DNA of 64,000 nt, from positions 3,782,001-3,846,000 of the forward strand of contig JAPEHQ010000001.1 of NCBI GenBank assembly GCA_027405735.1, read 5' to 3'. This DNA comes from Mucor racemosus (Eukaryota; Mucoromycota; Mucoromycetes; Mucorales; Mucoraceae). The position numbers were made by a program, and so were the translations under genes. Below are positions 1-12,913 of the stretch, piece after piece (position 1 is the stretch's first letter; every line of letters begins with the position of its first letter). A model generated the notes under the pieces. The model ran no database searches. It had not been told where the DNA came from and worked only from the letters and a program-made list of their open reading frames with translations.

Positions 1-2
1 TA

Positions 3-473
3 CCACCAAAAAGCTCAATTTATCGCAAGAGACTTCCTGCTGGAGAGAGCCGAACTGCTAGATTAATGATGGGTGTAAGTACAAATGGTCGTCGACAATC
101 TTTTAGACAAAGAGAGGATATGCCAACCGAAAATGAATTATCACCTACTTTGGGTCATCGATTTGGTAAATTATTTGGAAGCAATAAACTAAGAGAACCT
201 ACAAGCCCTACAAGTACAAACAAGAAGCGCCCCATGTCATTCGCTGCTTCATCCTCATCATCAAACATACAACCACCATCTTATAAATCTATACCCAGTA
301 TACCTTTCGATAGTAAAAGCACCAACAATTTAAAAAGACAATCTGTGCCTGTTGCTCCAAAAGCATTAGATGATGAACGTAAACGTACCAGTAAAAAATC
401 AAACAGCAACAACAGCAGTAAAGAAAACGGACATTCTCTAAAAAATAGTATAAACGCGCTTCGTGTTCATTAA
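3..473 (+). CDS. 3' end of an unrecognised Ser/Lys-rich protein gene (5' truncated by window edge)
   Basis: An open frame enters from the window edge and runs to a TAA at 471-473. It encodes a hydrophilic C-terminal tail rich in Ser, Asn, Pro and Lys with polyserine and several SPT/TSP runs that look like proline-directed phosphosites. A Met at 66 exists, but the frame is open upstream of it with the same composition, so I treat it as internal. There are no membrane segments or recognisable domain. Such tails are common on fungal kinases and signalling proteins, but nothing visible assigns it to one. An upstream exon may end before position 3. Confidence 0.55.
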   Translation, partial: PPKSSIYRKRLPAGESRTARLMMGVSTNGRRQSFRQREDMPTENELSPTLGHRFGKLFGSNKLREPTSPTSTNKKRPMSFAASSSSSNIQPPSYKSIPSIPFDSKSTNNLKRQSVPVAPKALDDERKRTSKKSNSNNSSKENGHSLKNSINALRVH

Positions 474-2340
474 CTTATTTCCTCATCAATATTATGCATA
501 TGAATTAGCCTAAAAACAAATAATTAACAATATAACATAACCCTACTATCTAATATTACACCCATTTCTAATCATTTCTCTCTTTTTTATTCATTTATTA
601 TATATCTCTTTTTTACTTTTTTTTCATAAATATAAGCATATAGTTACATATAAGTATCCCATTTAGAGATATATTAAGACTTTGGCGTATTATTTATAAC
701 TCTAGCAGTATTGTTATTGTTTGCATTAATAAAGATTGGGCTTTTAATAGAAATTTCAGCTCGGGGCGCATGGTATAAAATCGTTTTAAATGATTTTTAT
801 TTTACTTTTAAAATCAACTTATTTGAATAGTCTACTATATCATTTCTTTTCTTTATAAAGCTGTTTGTAACTTCCTTTTATAAGAGTTGTTTTGACGCTC
901 TAGAAGCATGGTTTTAGAGCAGCAGCAGCAGCAGATATATATTCAAACACCGATTTCATTGCTGATCGCTAGAACTAAAAAAAAGTGTCATTTTTAATTT
1001 TTTTTTCTTTCATTTGGATATTACTCCAAAAAATAATAGACAAATACACAAGCAATATTAATTACTATCAGTAGAGTGTTAGATTCTGCGTCAAATGGTG
1101 GTGTCTATCTAAATTTTTTTCACCAAAAAAATTGCGCAATTTTGGAAATTGTAAAAATTGGTTTTATTCAAAAAGGTCTATTTTATGAATAATTAATAGC
1201 CAAATAAATAATTTTGCATAATTCCCTGAAAGAATCTGCTCATTTTGATCTTAGGAAGGCCCTAATGAGAAATCCCATTTTCGGGGTCAAAATGCGAAAA
1301 AAGCGATTTCATCCAATTTTTGCCTATATCTGTAAGGGTTTTGGGGTCGATTTTCATCATGTTTTTTATGATCCCAAAAATTCGAAATAAAAATATAAGA
1401 AGGAGATATATGATCAAAGAAATAGTTTTGACCAATTTTGAGCTCCAAATTTGTGCAAAAAGTGCATAAAACAATTCTTTGAAAATGCCATTTTTTGATG
1501 ATTTTAGTAGATCTATGCGTAATTGAAGGTATATATTATATAATGTAATAGAGTTTATACACTTTAATTCATTCATTTAGCCAGCAAGTAATGAACAATG
1601 TTGACATTCGTTATATTTTATATTAAAATGCCTATTTTTGTAGCACAAACATGGTTTGTTTGATTTAGCTTGTTTATCGAAATTTTCGATGTTTGTCAAA
1701 AAAACAAAGCTTTCAACCAGGTTCTATTTGATAAAATTGATTAAATATTTAACAATTTGCGAGAGGAAATCAAGAAATGTGCATAATAGATAGAATATAT
1801 GCTTTATACCGAACGTTGAAGTACTGGGCTGCATTTGAACCTTGAAATTCAGCTAAATCCATTTATAATCACATATTTTTTCTAAAAATGAGCTCCATAA
1901 ACAAATATATGATTTTATTACAATGAAAAAAAACACTAGTATAACTTACACACGTTAAAAAATACGCATGTAGCTTTAAATTTGTAAAATAATTATTTCA
2001 TCCTTAAAAAAAAACTCTTTAAAACTGTATATTCTGATTTTTAACGCAGAATAAAATTGAATTTATTACTATATTTTCCATTTATCCAAGAGATATTTCA
2101 GTATATACTTCAGACTTCTGCCGAAGCAAATATCAAATAAGAACTATTGAAGCATGATTTATTTGAATGTAAAGACAATTTGCATCTAACTTCCATTATA
2201 CAACTGTAAACAAAACTAACCCCTCACCTCAATTTTCGAGTCATGAGGACCAATCAAAAATATAACCATAAATGGGTTGCAGTATTTAATTGAATAAAAC
2301 ACTTTTTTTCATATACCTTTTGCCCTTATATTCTATCGAG
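474..2340. other. AT-rich intergenic stretch without a supported gene
   Basis: Many stops in all frames. The short open frame around 1262-1576 on the reverse strand is low-complexity and unsupported. A short CAG-type triplet run sits near 919-933. The 3' flank of the first gene has AATAAA-like signals near 728-733. I see no tRNA, no transposon end and no domain-coding frame. Confidence 0.5.
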
Positions 2341-3727
2341 ATGGTATCACCTAGTATATATGATGCGCCACTTCCACCATTACCAATTGAAGATGAAATA
2401 AATGACAAAGCATCAGCTGCTCTTTCCTCGTCTTCCAACTCGTCATCATCACTTTCTACTTCCTTAGACAACGCTTCTGCAATTACTAATACATCTAGTT
2501 CTACAATACAGCCAAACCCTATACGATCATTATCAGCAACAACGCTCACCATGCGACCTCCACCTAGTGGTGGAGGCAGCCAAACTAAACGCCATAGCGT
2601 AAGGTCTAATTCTGGTTCTTCTACTTCAAGACAAGCTAGTTCAGCTAGCTTAGATAGGTCAATATCACAACCAGCACAAAGACCAACATCTCCCATTACT
2701 TCACCATCAATTCATAAATCGTTAACAGCATTGGATGCAAAATCAATTACTCGTGATATGGAAAAATCAGCTTTACAATTACGGGGAGGAGACGATGTCA
2801 TGTCGCCTACATCACCTACTAATACCACCACGCAACAACAACAACAACAACAAAACTTTTACTTTGCAAATAATACTGCCAGTAATATATCCTTTCAATC
2901 CATGGCGGCAGCGGCGGCAGCAGCACCCTCTAATTTTCAATATCATCGACAAAATAGTTTAAGTAGTGCTACTTTACCACCTGCAGTAAATCATCATGTT
3001 AATTCAGCTCAAGGAGATGCTTGGCAGACATTGTGTGTAAGAGTATTGCCGCTATTTAACGGAGAAGGAGTTCAAGGAGCAATTGAAGATCTTAACGAAT
3101 TGTTACGACGATGTTTATCAGAATCAATTACACCAAAATTTTATCGTGATATAGAAGCTTTATTAAGAGACGGGATGTTTACATTGAATGCAAAGATGTT
3201 TGGCGTAACAGATGAGAAGTTATTAGATCGACTTGTTGAGCAATGGTCTTTTTTCTTTACTTATGCATTGCCGTATTTTGAAGCTGTTTTCTTACCATTA
3301 CGAACAGATGTTCGATATAGATCACCTGATGAAGCAGAGATGTGGAACGTGCGTAATATGGCTTTACGTAGTTTTAGAGATAACGTTATATTATTACAGA
3401 CAAAACGATTAGAAGGTATAATTTTTACTGTTGATATAAATACGGATATTAACAATTTGTATCAAACTAGATGTATTCAATAAATTGTTTACTGATTTTG
3501 GATCATCACAAAACCCAGCAGCAACAGCAGCTAAAATGCTTCAAATGACTTCATTGTTAGCATCCTCACCGGATCATAATGAAGAAATTGAAAGGGTTTT
3601 ATCAAATCTAAAAGCAAATTGGAAGATTATGATGACAAAAGGTGATAGAAGAGGATTTGCAGGTGTAAGAAAAGTTAAACCTTTGCGATCTGATATAACC
3701 AATCATATGTTCAGTACATTTCAATAA
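2341..3727 (+). CDS. HbrB-like (PRR5/Bit61-type) TORC2 subunit
   Basis: Two exons, 2341-3415 and 3471-3727, joined across a 55-base intron (GTATAA..ACTAG), give 443 residues. Without splicing the first frame ends early at TAA 3481. The N-terminal half is low-complexity Ser/Thr-rich sequence with a polyQ run (about residues 165-172) and a polyAla run. The conserved part begins near residue 222 (DAWQTLCVRVLPLFNGEGV, then IEDLNELLRR) and matches the HbrB-like domain of fungal HbrB/Bit61 and animal PRR5, accessory subunits of TOR complex 2, which controls AGC kinases, actin and polarity. The ATG at 2341 is chosen because the frame upstream to 2290 has only non-ATG starts. Domain assignment is from remembered family motifs. 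Confidence 0.8.
3416..3470 (+). other. Intron of the HbrB-like gene
   Basis: 55 bases, GTATAA donor, ATTAAC branch-like site, ACTAG acceptor. Splicing joins RLE to DVFNKLFTDFG in frame and skips a stop at 3481. Confidence 0.75.
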
Positions 3728-3807
3728 ATACGAGATTTTTTTTTTTTTTTTGTGCGATTTATATATACTCCCCTTCTTTTGCTTGGCTTTAAATACGACA
3801 TTAATAC

Positions 3808-6120
3808 ATGAAAGTTAGAAATACACCCTGTACTGGTAATAACTTTTTAATTGGAAACATTTAATATTTATATAATGAACTCATTGATTTAGAATGTCGA
3901 AAACATCGTCGAAAATGTGTTCGAGCCAATTTGAACCACAAATGTTCCAGATGCGAAAGGCTTGGCAGAATATGTTACCAACCAACAAAACAAGAAGGAC
4001 AGCAACTATTATTAAACGATGAATTTAATGTAGCAAGAGATCAAGATATCGATAGTTTAAAAGATCAAGTAAAACAACTCGAAGAAGCAGTTTTTTTCAT
4101 GGAAGAGCAAATACAAATGCACCGCAGCAATAATATTAATACCAGCAGCAGCAATAGTAGCAGCCAACTGTCGCTCATAAATAATGATAAACAGCCTCTA
4201 TCAGAATTAGCAAATACAATGATACAAAGCTTATTTCATAACTGGAAATTGAAAATTGAAAATGGCAATTTTCAAATAGAAACAGGCATTCAAAATATAG
4301 GCGAATTGTTACAATTTAATCCTTCTGTAACTTATTTATCAACATTGAGTGGCAGTGGTGGTAGAAGCAGATCAACAACATTTTCATCAGCATCATCATT
4401 TTCATCATTTTCAAACAATAGTGACAGCGAAGATAGTTCTTATTTCCATGGTGATTCTTATTATCGAGGACGCGATGCTGGAATAATCATGAGTTTTGGA
4501 AAGGAAGGCATTGGTAGTCTTATTCCATTTACAATCAAAATATTGACAAGATGTATAAAGACAAAACCTACCAATCCGCCCTTGACATTGTTGTTACCGA
4601 GTACATTATTATTGGACCCCAATTCATTAGTAGATCAGTTGCTGCACATTTACTTCCAATGCCATAATGTATATAATCCATTAGTACATGAGCGTTCCTA
4701 TCGAGAAAAATTAACTTCTATACAAGATCCATTGACAGATCTTGTTACACTTGGTATATGTTCTTATGTATGTTCAACTCCCTGTAAACATTTACAATTC
4801 TCCCCTCGAGAAAGACGAAGCATGGGCGATTATTTTCATGCAAAAGCAAAGAATATCATTTTAGATCAATTTGATCAGCCCGAGAAAAGATTGGAAAATG
4901 TAATGGGAATCAATTTACTTATACAATATATGCATATTACACTTAAATTTGCTGAATGCCGTCAATTAGTATCAATGGCTTATCAGATTTTACTCGATTT
5001 AAGAAATGATTACCCCGAGTTCCGATCAACTGGTCTTAACGCTTGTTTTGATGAGACAACACATTCTGGACATTATACCTATACAAAACACCAAGAACCC
5101 ATTACCGATGTAGATAAAATGCTTTTTACTCGACATGTTATGATATCAACTACTATCAGTCGATTAATGGATTACATTGCAAATGATATGACTGACCTGG
5201 ATTGCTTTCATTTTCCCATTTGGAAGTTTATGGCTGATGAACCTGATGAAACAAAGAGATTTGTTCGATCACAAAATTGGGTGATTAACTTGTATAATCA
5301 TGAGTTTGTAAAGAATTTCATGGTGAGTTGTTTGAATTTATCCATGGTTTTGTTATTAATGTACATTTAGAAACAAATTCATCGTGTCCATGTTGGCAGA
5401 ACTTGCACTCTTAGTTTCGAATCTATTGTTAGAATGGAGGATGTTATGAAAGAATGGGCAGCAGCTATACCAGAAGAATTCCGACTCTGTAGTGATTTAC
5501 ACGATTCAGAATTATGCTACAAGGCGATAGATCAAGCAACAGATTCTGTACTATTAACTAATTTCATACAATTTCATATATTTCATGTTAGCATTTATTC
5601 CTGTCTATTACAACCAAAATCATTATCGGATTATGGTCAACAATTACTCTCTTGGGTACAAGAACATTCATTAAGTAAAGCGCTAAAAAGTTGCCAATTG
5701 GTATTACATGCTATTCACCGACTAGCAGTATCTGATGCAACATCATGTAAGTTTTTTTGTTTTTTTTTGTGTCTGCCGTAGATAAAATAAAATACTCAAC
5801 ATCACATAGGCAACTACATTTTGTCTGCTAGCGAATTCTTATTTCATGCTCTAGATGTGCTAGTGTTATTAGCTTTATCACCCAATAAGCATATTGCAAA
5901 AGAAGCTAGATCAATGATGAAATCTTGTTTGAATGAATTAGATTCTATCAAGCTTATACAAGGTCATCAAGTGCCATCTGAAGCCTTGACATCTCCACTG
6001 GTAGCAAATATGTTTGAGGTAATGAGTGGTAGTAAATTTGATGTTGATTACTATGATCAATTCCCTCATCCTTGGTTTGCAATGATGTATGACGCTAGCC
6101 ATTTCATTACTTCACAATAA
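3808..6120 (+). CDS. Zn(II)2Cys6 fungal transcription factor with fungal-specific regulatory domain
   Basis: Four exons: 3808-3835, 3893-5322, 5371-5746 and 5810-6120; introns of 57, 48 and 63 bases; 714 residues. The 28-base first exon supplies the first two zinc ligands: joined to exon 2 it reads PCTECRKHRRKC followed by HKCSRCERLGRICY, a full six-cysteine binuclear cluster. A predicted coiled coil follows (about residues 55-80, SLKDQVKQLEEAVFFMEEQ), then Ser-rich linkers, then a fungal_trans-type regulatory region (LLHIYFQCHNVYNPLVHERSY). Expected to bind DNA as a dimer at CGG-containing sites in the nucleus. The target pathway cannot be told from sequence. The C-terminus is acidic and aromatic (FDVDYYDQFPHPWFAMMYD), possibly activating. 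Confidence 0.85.
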
Positions 6121-6275
6121 AATTGTTGAGTACTTTTTTTTTGGTGCTTGTTGTTGAGGCGGATTTCATATATGACTTTGGACTCATGTATATAATACTG
6201 AATATACATCATTTTGTATCATAAAATATCACATCCTTCTTCTTTTTTAATACTACATTTTTCAATAATAAAATA

Positions 6276-7080
6276 ATGAATTCAAATGATTTTAATTATC
6301 AAACACCATCTATCAATTCAAATCTCGGTATTTTCCCTAATACAGAAATTCAACAAGATATGGAATCGGATAATGCTGACTCAAAACCCAGGAAAAGAAC
6401 TGGTAGACCCAAGATAAATATTGAATATATTGAAAATAAATCTAGATGACATATTACATTCTCCAAAAGAAAAGCTGGCATTATGAAGAAGGTATCAAGT
6501 TGAATATGAATTTATATTTTATGTGCAATTGCTAATGAACATTTCAGGCTTATGAATTGGACACATTGACTGGTACTCAAGTCCTTCTTTTAGTGGTATC
6601 TGAAACTGGTCTCGTTTACTACCGCTAAACTTCAGCCTGTGGTAGCAGATCTAGAAGGAAAGAGTTTACTTCAAGCATGTCTTAATGCACTAGATCTATC
6701 AGATTTAGTAAATATATTATAAATGCATAAATTTTTAACTATCAAAAGAGTATCTCAATTCTAGTCTTTAGCAAATACTGATCCTCATGATCATGCTATT
6801 CAAAAACGATAACAACAAGAACGAGCAACAGCTACTGCTATTTCTGCATTTACACAGCAAATCAATGATGCTGTCAAACCTCATGATCCTAATGCAACTA
6901 GCGATAATCCAACGCATTATCCTTACCCATCTCAAAGATCTATTACAATTTACATTAAAATGCCATTATGTAGCCTTCATTGTCATCCAATTATTCATCA
7001 TTGTATCCTCTTCCATACAATCAACAACAACAAGATTTAAGGTCATCCTCTTCCTCCCAAAAACTTGTTGGTAATAACAG
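6276..7080 (+). pseudogene. Decayed MADS-box (SRF/MCM1-type) transcription factor gene
   Basis: Starting at ATG 6276 the frame encodes RKRTGRPKINIEYIENKSR, then an in-frame TGA (6447-6449) where the family has Arg, then HITFSKRKAGIMKK. After a 56-base intron (6492-6547) comes AYELDTLTGTQVLLLVVSE and TGLVYY, then a TAA at 6626-6628 caused by a frameshift. In the shifted frame the gene continues with TAKLQPVVADLEGKSLLQA, a second intron near 6710-6764, and then a third lesion, TAA at 6810-6812 in a Gln-rich tail. MADS boxes of this class bind CArG sites. The core is still easily recognised, so decay is recent. An alternative, sequence errors, would need three separate errors. Confidence 0.8.
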
Positions 7081-7197
7081 CAATGATTATTTCAAGGTCT
7101 ACAAAATTAATTATATATTCTATATATTCTACATACTTCATTAAATGTTTTTTTATGGAAAGATGTATTTGATGTTTATTTACAAAATGTGTATTAT

Positions 7198-8875
7198 TTA
7201 CTGAAATTTCTGTTGATGAAGAGAAGGAATCTTTTCTTCAATGGGAGGAGTAGGAGGTCGAGCATACTCAGAAATAGCTTTTGCTTCTCTCTTTTTTTGG
7301 TATTCTCTTAATGGACGATTTGTTGCTTTCCAAATAAAGTAGCCTACAATGCCAACTATATAATGAATAAAATAAATTTGCTTCCATACTGTGATGGCTG
7401 GATGCCAGTACAACAAATTGAAAGCAGCGGACAAAATATTAATAATAGACATTGTGAGAATGGTTCCAGCCATATCGTAAAAGAACTTAAGAATACGTTG
7501 AGGGTTTTTAGTGCCTGGAATAATAACTAAAGGACGAAATGTTCTGCGAATATGACGAGCCAACATTTGGAAAGGTGTAATTGACAAAAAGAACACTGTA
7601 TAAATTTTAGATAAATGACAGTTTCTAAAAAATTTATACACTTACGGTAATAACCAGGATAAAATCCATGCCAGAGAGCTGAAACAGCATAAGTAGCTGA
7701 AGCACTTAAAGAACCACCAGTCTGTCCAGGAGGAGTAATACGCATGTAGACATAGTAACGCAACCAACGATTAGCACCAATATTCCAATGATCAATCATT
7801 TCTTTAATAGATTGACTAAGCTCACATTTGCGCACAATAATATTAGTGAAACGATCCCAACGAGCATTTCCACTAGCATTATATCCGTTGAATCCAAAAC
7901 CACACAACACACAAGCAGCTTCGGACAAGAACCATGCAACATAATATTTACAACGAGATGTAAACGCAGCAATTTGGAGATAGATCATTCTATTTCTATG
8001 TGTGAGGTAATTGATAAAATAATCCAAGATTAGATCAAACTTACTTTTTACCAAATGATAAATCAGCAAATGCAGCATAACTAACACTAGCAGAATTATA
8101 ATAAGGAGCAACTGTAACAATGACTGCAACAAAACATAAGCTTTTAGCTATCAAGAATAGCGTTTGCTTGATGGGAGAAGGAACATGGATTTTTCCCTTG
8201 ATTTGAAACATTTGCATAGATACAAAACGCATATAATCCATGAATTCAGATGTCGGGCCTACCAAGAAACCGCCAAAGAAAAACATCCAACCGTAAAATT
8301 CAATTAAAGTTGGATATTGCTCCACTTTCATGCGTTTGTTATAACTGGACAAAATAGCTTGATTCTTTGTACGACCATCGGCTACATTAAAACCGAAAGA
8401 TGTCAATTTGACAGTGGCAATCATCAATATACCAGAATAATCATTTGAATCATCAACATCATAACCACCCCATTGACGTTGTAAATGACTAGTTTTGAAA
8501 AAAAAAAAGCTTAAATATAAACGAGAGATCTAGTTCAAGTATATCAACCACTTACCAAATCGACATGCTAAGCATAATCACAGCAAAATTAATCCAAGAA
8601 CCATTTTTACCCTTATAAAACTTCATAAAAGCCCAAGTAAACAAACACACCAAGATGATATGTATAAAGCCAAAATAGTAATGCAAAACTGAGGTCATGA
8701 TATAAGATGTTACTAAAATTGAAAACAAATGCTTTAATTTTGTTTGCTTGGCAGGAATCAATTTGAATAAAAGAGCACATGGATAGGATGATAAAATGGA
8801 AGCTACAATTTTTAATTGTTCGGCTGTAGGATTGCCTCCAAGTTTGGCGGATGCCAGTTCAAAAAAAGCATCCAT
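7198..8875 (-). CDS. MBOAT-family lysophospholipid acyltransferase (Ale1/LPT1-like)
   Basis: Four exons on the reverse strand: 8875-8556, 8488-8045, 7995-7646 and 7595-7198; introns of 67, 49 and 50 bases; 503 residues, close to the usual length of Ale1/LPCAT-type enzymes. Many hydrophobic segments indicate a polytopic ER membrane protein. The MBOAT signature is present: HWNIGANRWLRYYVYMR (Asn at about 326) and SALWHGFYPGYY with the catalytic His at about 364. Splicing 1-2 gives SICHLQRQWGGYDVDD and KLTSFGFNVADGR, both typical of the lysophospholipid branch rather than of DGAT1 or Porcupine. It would reacylate lysophospholipids in the Lands cycle. The tail is hydrophilic with a PPTPP stretch. 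It converges with the MADS pseudogene. Confidence 0.88.
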
Positions 8876-10960
8876 TTCGTATTTGTGTAGAGTTATTGAA
8901 AGAGATTAAAGAGATATGATCCATTTCAAATTAAATTAGAAATCATATATATATCATGGCCAGTTTTGGGGACATTTTGTGCTGATCATATCATGATTTT
9001 GATGTGACATTGCATTTACCCCTTTATTTGGGCTTTATTCTGTTTCGGTTTATGAATAAATGAAAATAATGGTCTGTTCAATGGATTTGTAATTCATCGT
9101 TCTAATCATGATTCTAAATGATTTAATCTTTTCCCCTTTCTATTGCAAGCGGTATAAGAGAACAAAGAGATGTGTACAATCGAAACCCAATTAATGGGGG
9201 AGGGGTTGATCTTGAAGCAGTATTTATGCTGCAATGTTTATTAAATACATTAGTTTTTCATGTGTCACAAAATATGTCAAAAATAATTTGTTGATGCCGA
9301 GGCTCGCCTAGCATAAATCGCTTTTTCGACACATTAATTTAATGCAAACATATGTATATACGCATGTATGTTATATTAAGCTCTTTGTAGCACTTAATTG
9401 CAGTATTTTAAGTTTAATTTAGTATTTAAATATGACTGAAACATGATAAAATCTGTTAATGATTCAAGATTTATACTCAACATATCGACGAATCAATCAA
9501 CCAGAACACAATGTTAGTGTTTATGATTATTTCTTATATCAAAGTCAAGCACAGTGGTTCTCATTTAGATGAATAAAGTAAAGATGCGAATACCTATATA
9601 CGCATTTCATCTTTTGCTAGATTCTAGATGTCTGAAACATTTTTCAATATGGTAATAGTATTCTATTATTATACGGTCGATTCTATTAATTTGTTTTGTA
9701 TCTAGTTTAGCAAAATACATGTTCTTATGAATAGTTATTTGAAAGTCAGGTACTGATTAGCTTTGATTATCTAGAGAACTGATGGCGAGCTACGAAAATC
9801 AATCTTACTTTTTCGCAATCTTTTCTTTTTTTTTTTTTTGAAATCATTGCTGGAAAATTAGAGCAAACATTAATCTTCTTGTACATACTCGACATGTACA
9901 TATATTTTGATTTTATTTATATAAAAGAAAAAAAAAAAAAAGTTGAGCAGGAACGATAGACTTACGTTTTCAAATTTTACTTGATTTTGAGTCTTCTGTG
10001 GGATATAAAATATATATATTCAAGAACAGGTGGCATAATGTTACCAGTTTATATATATTTTTCACTGCTTAAGAAATGGCCTAAAAAGTGTTAATATGTG
10101 GTTAATTATAGAAAAAAAGACACGCTCTGATTTTGAAGATTGAAAACTTTGAAATTTTAAATTTTCTATACTGCTATGATATGCTTTAGGTCAATAATCT
10201 AGCTTGAAATCCTGTTTTATCAATCACCCCATAAAAATTCTTAAGGTATTCAAATAATAACGCTGCCTAATGTTTTTTTTTACTATTAACTGCTGATTAA
10301 TTAATAAAGCAACTCAAAAATAAATGTAGAACATATCGCACTACAACTTTGATTATACACGAAGAGGACGTTTACTTGTTAATTTCGGTAGTTGGCATTA
10401 TCATATATGTTGGTTTTGGCTGATTTAGCACTGTACCTAATTTGAAATGGTTTGCTAGTCCCTAAATCACACTTGGAAAAATAGTTTTTGGATTCCTACA
10501 ATTTAACCAGCAAATTGATGGGATGCTAAAATTATAGTACTGGATACTGTTACAGTTGTAGTACATATTTTGAAAATTGCAGCCTATTTGGGTCAATATC
10601 CATTGATTACAAGCATTTCTCCAATTGCTAAATTTCTTTCAAGCAGAGGAAAAGAGTTTTTTTTTAAAAAATGTGTGCAAAGACCCTTGAAAAACAGCTG
10701 TTAGCTAATGAAATTAGGATATGTTATTGGTACATCCACTGCGCATTAAGTGCAATGCCAAAATTCAATTTCGAATCATTATTTGATTTTATATATGTAA
10801 TTTTTCAAAGAATATCTGAAACAACCTATAAAAAATAGTTTAAACAAGTATATGTTTTCATTTCCCCCATTCTTTCAATGACTCGGGGAAGCTAAAACTT
10901 TTTTGATTCTTTGGGTCAGCATTAGGCGTAACTACCATTCTAGCGAAAGTTTATTCGGAT
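8876..10960. other. AT-rich intergenic/repeat flank without a supported gene
   Basis: Begins with the upstream region of the MBOAT gene (TATATATAT near 8946-8954). From about 10020 to 10165 the sequence resembles 13150-13295 (GGCATAATG..., GATTTTGAAGATTGAAA), so this part is a decayed family A segment. Nothing coding is visible. Confidence 0.5.
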
Positions 10961-10965
10961 CCATA

Positions 10966-11184
10966 TGAAATGTCAAAACGATCTTAAGGAATAATCCTGC
11001 CAAAATATTACGCTTTTATTAACAATGCATCCTTTGGATGTATTTATATACATTAATTATAACTACTATAGGGGCTTACTATCTAAGAATATGATGTAAA
11101 TCAATGATCTACATTGATTTACTATAACACCGATTATAGACTGAGACCTTGGATGTGAGATCTATAATGGATATTAACATAACA
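10966..11184. mobile_element. Solo LTR, family D (219 bp), copy 1
   Basis: Starts TGAAATGTCAAAA and ends CATAACA (TG..CA). Immediately flanked by a perfect 5-bp duplication CCATA at 10961-10965 and 11185-11189. A second copy with its own target duplication is at 12914-13133. No internal retrotransposon genes lie between or beside them. Orientation is arbitrary. Confidence 0.8.
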
Positions 11185-12913
11185 CCATATACGGCGAGAA
11201 CTGGTGAGCTTACTGGCCTTAATAGGTGTAAATAATAGGTAGCCAACTTGTTTTTCAAACTTACCGAATGCACAATGACCCATAGAAGCTGATATCTAAA
11301 ATACTTATAGTATCTATTCATACATATGTTGATGTAAAATGGTAGCATATTTGGATTAGTATATTCATAGGGATACTGTTTAAATTGTTTTCAATAAAAG
11401 TGCACAACAGTAGATTATAGGCACGCTTTGGCGATAATTTTTTTGGACACACAGTAGGTTGTGGAAGTTGCCCCTGGAGGTCAGCGTGCTAAAAATGTGT
11501 CCCTACTATCATGTAAAGTTGGAAGTTGTTTGAATCGAAATTCGCTGAGACACGACTTTTGTTTTCGATTTTTTACGGCTGTAAAAAGTAGGCTTCAGAT
11601 GTTTAAAATGTTTTTTCAAATTTTTTCGCCCAATATTGAGTCGAATTATTACGTAAGATATTTAAAGAATATGCGTCTTCACTCTATAGCTCATTGATAT
11701 CTCTCGAAAAATACAAATATTAATACCAGAATATAAGTGCACTGGCCAAACATTGATCAAATTTGAACTAAAATTGGTTATAAAAAATTGAGTACCTAAA
11801 CTAAGTTATTAGCTTTATGTATTTAAAAAATAGATCCAATTCCAAGATACTCTGAATTTTTTGCTTCAGCGAAAAATATTGATTTTTCGTCGAGATAATC
11901 AAAATAATAGTTCTTATCACAGCTTAAGCCCTATAGTAACGGGGTTCCAAAATTTATTTAAAAAAATGAATGAAAAATGGTTCAAAAAACAGAATTGTTT
12001 AAATGCTCATAAGCTACAAAGTAAGTAGACCTAGCATATTAAATATTTTTTGTACAGTTTTGAATTCTGCATCCATCTAAATAAAAATTAGACAAACATT
12101 CCACATTAAATTTTGCGTAAAATCCAATTGAAGTTTTGGAGGTTTTTTGAAGATACACATCACTTTTCAAAAGCATATTTAAAATATAATTCATAGTAAT
12201 GATGCGCAAAAAAATTATCTATTGATCGAGCTATTGTAGCATTTTCTAGCTGTATTTTTCGTAGAGAAAACAAGATTTTTGTTCAATTTTTTTTTCAGAT
12301 TCAGAATTTGGGATGAGGGTACACAAGGAAAAAATGGAAGCTAGAAATGGTGGTAACTTTTTGTACACTTTTTGAGGATATTTCCGCGAAAAGTCAATAT
12401 TTTCAAAAAAACTAAATTGGATCCGAGAGAGCTCAACGAGCTCGATGACATGCGTAAAAAAAAACTGCTACTCAATTTAAAAATTGTTTTGAAACTCACT
12501 ATAGAAATGTCAAAAAAATGAAAAAAATAAAAGTACTCCGAATTTTTTTATATTAAAATATGTTATAGAGCGCTTTAAAACAAATAAGTTTTATTATTAA
12601 AAAGTGTTAGTATAGCTTAATTTTTTCTGGAGATATGAAGCCTCAAAGTTTTCAATCCATTAGCAGTAAAATACGCGTAAAAAATCTGAAACCTTAGCAC
12701 AGAAAAAATTAATACCAACTGCAAAAAGTAGGATATTTCCGGATACTTGTTTTTGAATTAAAAGTGAACAACCCAGGTACATTGGAATATAATTTTATCT
12801 TGGTGTTGTTTAGTGAAACAAAAAGTATGGCAGCAATGAAAAGTGAAACCCAGTTTTCAAGGAAAAAGCAGTGGATTTTACGTGTTTTTGAGGAGCTTTT
12901 CATGAGATATAAC

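Noticed and set aside
3485..3727. Separate small gene downstream of the HbrB-like gene
   Set aside because: A 55-base intron joins it in frame to the HbrB-like exon and it has no ATG of its own at the frame start.
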